From positions 27,121 through 41,214 of the forward strand of contig DBRM01000055.1 of assembly GCA_002305965.1 (NCBI GenBank): a DNA stretch of 14,094 nt, given 5' to 3'. Made by a program: the position numbers and the translations under genes. The notes beneath the pieces were generated by a model. That model had not been told where the DNA came from. It did not search any database and was given only the letters and a program-made list of their open reading frames with translations. Shown here one piece after another: positions 13,978 to 14,094 of this stretch; position 1 is the stretch's first letter; the number at the start of each line of letters is the position of its first letter. Source of the stretch: Syntrophomonas sp. UBA1368 (lineage in GTDB: Bacteria > Bacillota > Syntrophomonadia > Syntrophomonadales > Syntrophomonadaceae).

Positions 13978-14094
13978 TTATCCCAAATTTCTGATCAGGT
14001 TTACCATTTCAATGGCAGTTACGGCAGCATCTGAACCTTTATTGCCGGCTTTGGTGCCAGAGCGTTCAACAGCCTGCTCGATGGAGTCGGCAGT
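13978..14094 (-). CDS. ribH: 6,7-dimethyl-8-ribityllumazine synthase, C-terminal part
   Basis: The last 38 residues of lumazine synthase; the gene continues past the right edge. The enzyme condenses 5-amino-6-ribitylamino-uracil with 3,4-dihydroxy-2-butanone 4-phosphate in riboflavin synthesis and forms capsid-like shells in many bacteria. The visible stretch TADSIEQAVERSGTKAGNKG then AAVTAIEMVNLIRNLG matches the conserved end of the family (compare the ERAGTKAGNKG and AIEMANL segments of the Bacillus enzyme). The stop TAA is at 13978-13980, just after the shared terminator. It would normally be the last gene of a rib operon. Confidence 0.95.
   Translation of the reverse strand, partial: TADSIEQAVERSGTKAGNKGSDAAVTAIEMVNLIRNLG

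Overview
The window reads as chromosomal DNA of an anaerobic, spore-former-type Firmicute (Clostridia, probably Peptococcaceae-like). The signs are strong Shine-Dalgarno sites, TTG and GTG starts, an S-box leader, intrinsic terminators, a sigma-54 promoter and a 4-hydroxybutyryl-CoA dehydratase-type enzyme, which needs anaerobic conditions. No insertion sequence, phage gene, CRISPR array or rRNA was seen. The species assignment is inference.

Layout. 1-26 (-): first codons of what is probably a molybdopterin oxidoreductase, running off the left edge. 221-399 (-): tRNA-Leu(CAG) with a consensus promoter and a terminator. 501-1544 (-): secreted protein with a copper-amine-oxidase-N-type (stalk) domain. 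1743-3959 (-): two-gene operon of a YhcC-type radical SAM protein followed directly by an OFA-family MFS transporter. 4103-4642 (+): membrane-anchored protein of unknown function. 4657-7490 (+): complete methionine uptake operon made of promoter, SAM-I riboswitch, antiterminator/terminator, metN, metI, metQ and terminator. 7515-9617 (-): Na+/phosphate symporter with a PhoU-like tail, preceded by a 34-codon membrane microprotein and by a structured leader RNA with its own terminator. 9720-10111 (-): small CGGC-type four-cysteine protein and its terminator. 10391-11944 (-): AbfD-like radical dehydratase with intact cluster and active-site residues behind a -24/-12 (sigma-54) promoter. 12256-13941 (+): six-TM sensor histidine kinase that keeps the phospho-acceptor helix but has no ATPase domain. 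13978-14094 (-): C-terminus of lumazine synthase (ribH), convergent on the kinase and sharing a terminator with it.

How the parts fit. The met operon is a standard SAM-repressed importer. The Na/Pi locus looks like a three-part unit (leader RNA, microprotein, transporter). The AbfD-like gene, the small Cys protein downstream and the divergent ATPase-less sensor form the least ordinary block. The dehydratase promoter needs an enhancer-binding activator that is not encoded here, and the shared 392-base intergenic region carries dyads and direct repeats that could be its sites. Any functional link between the kinase and the dehydratase is inference from position only.
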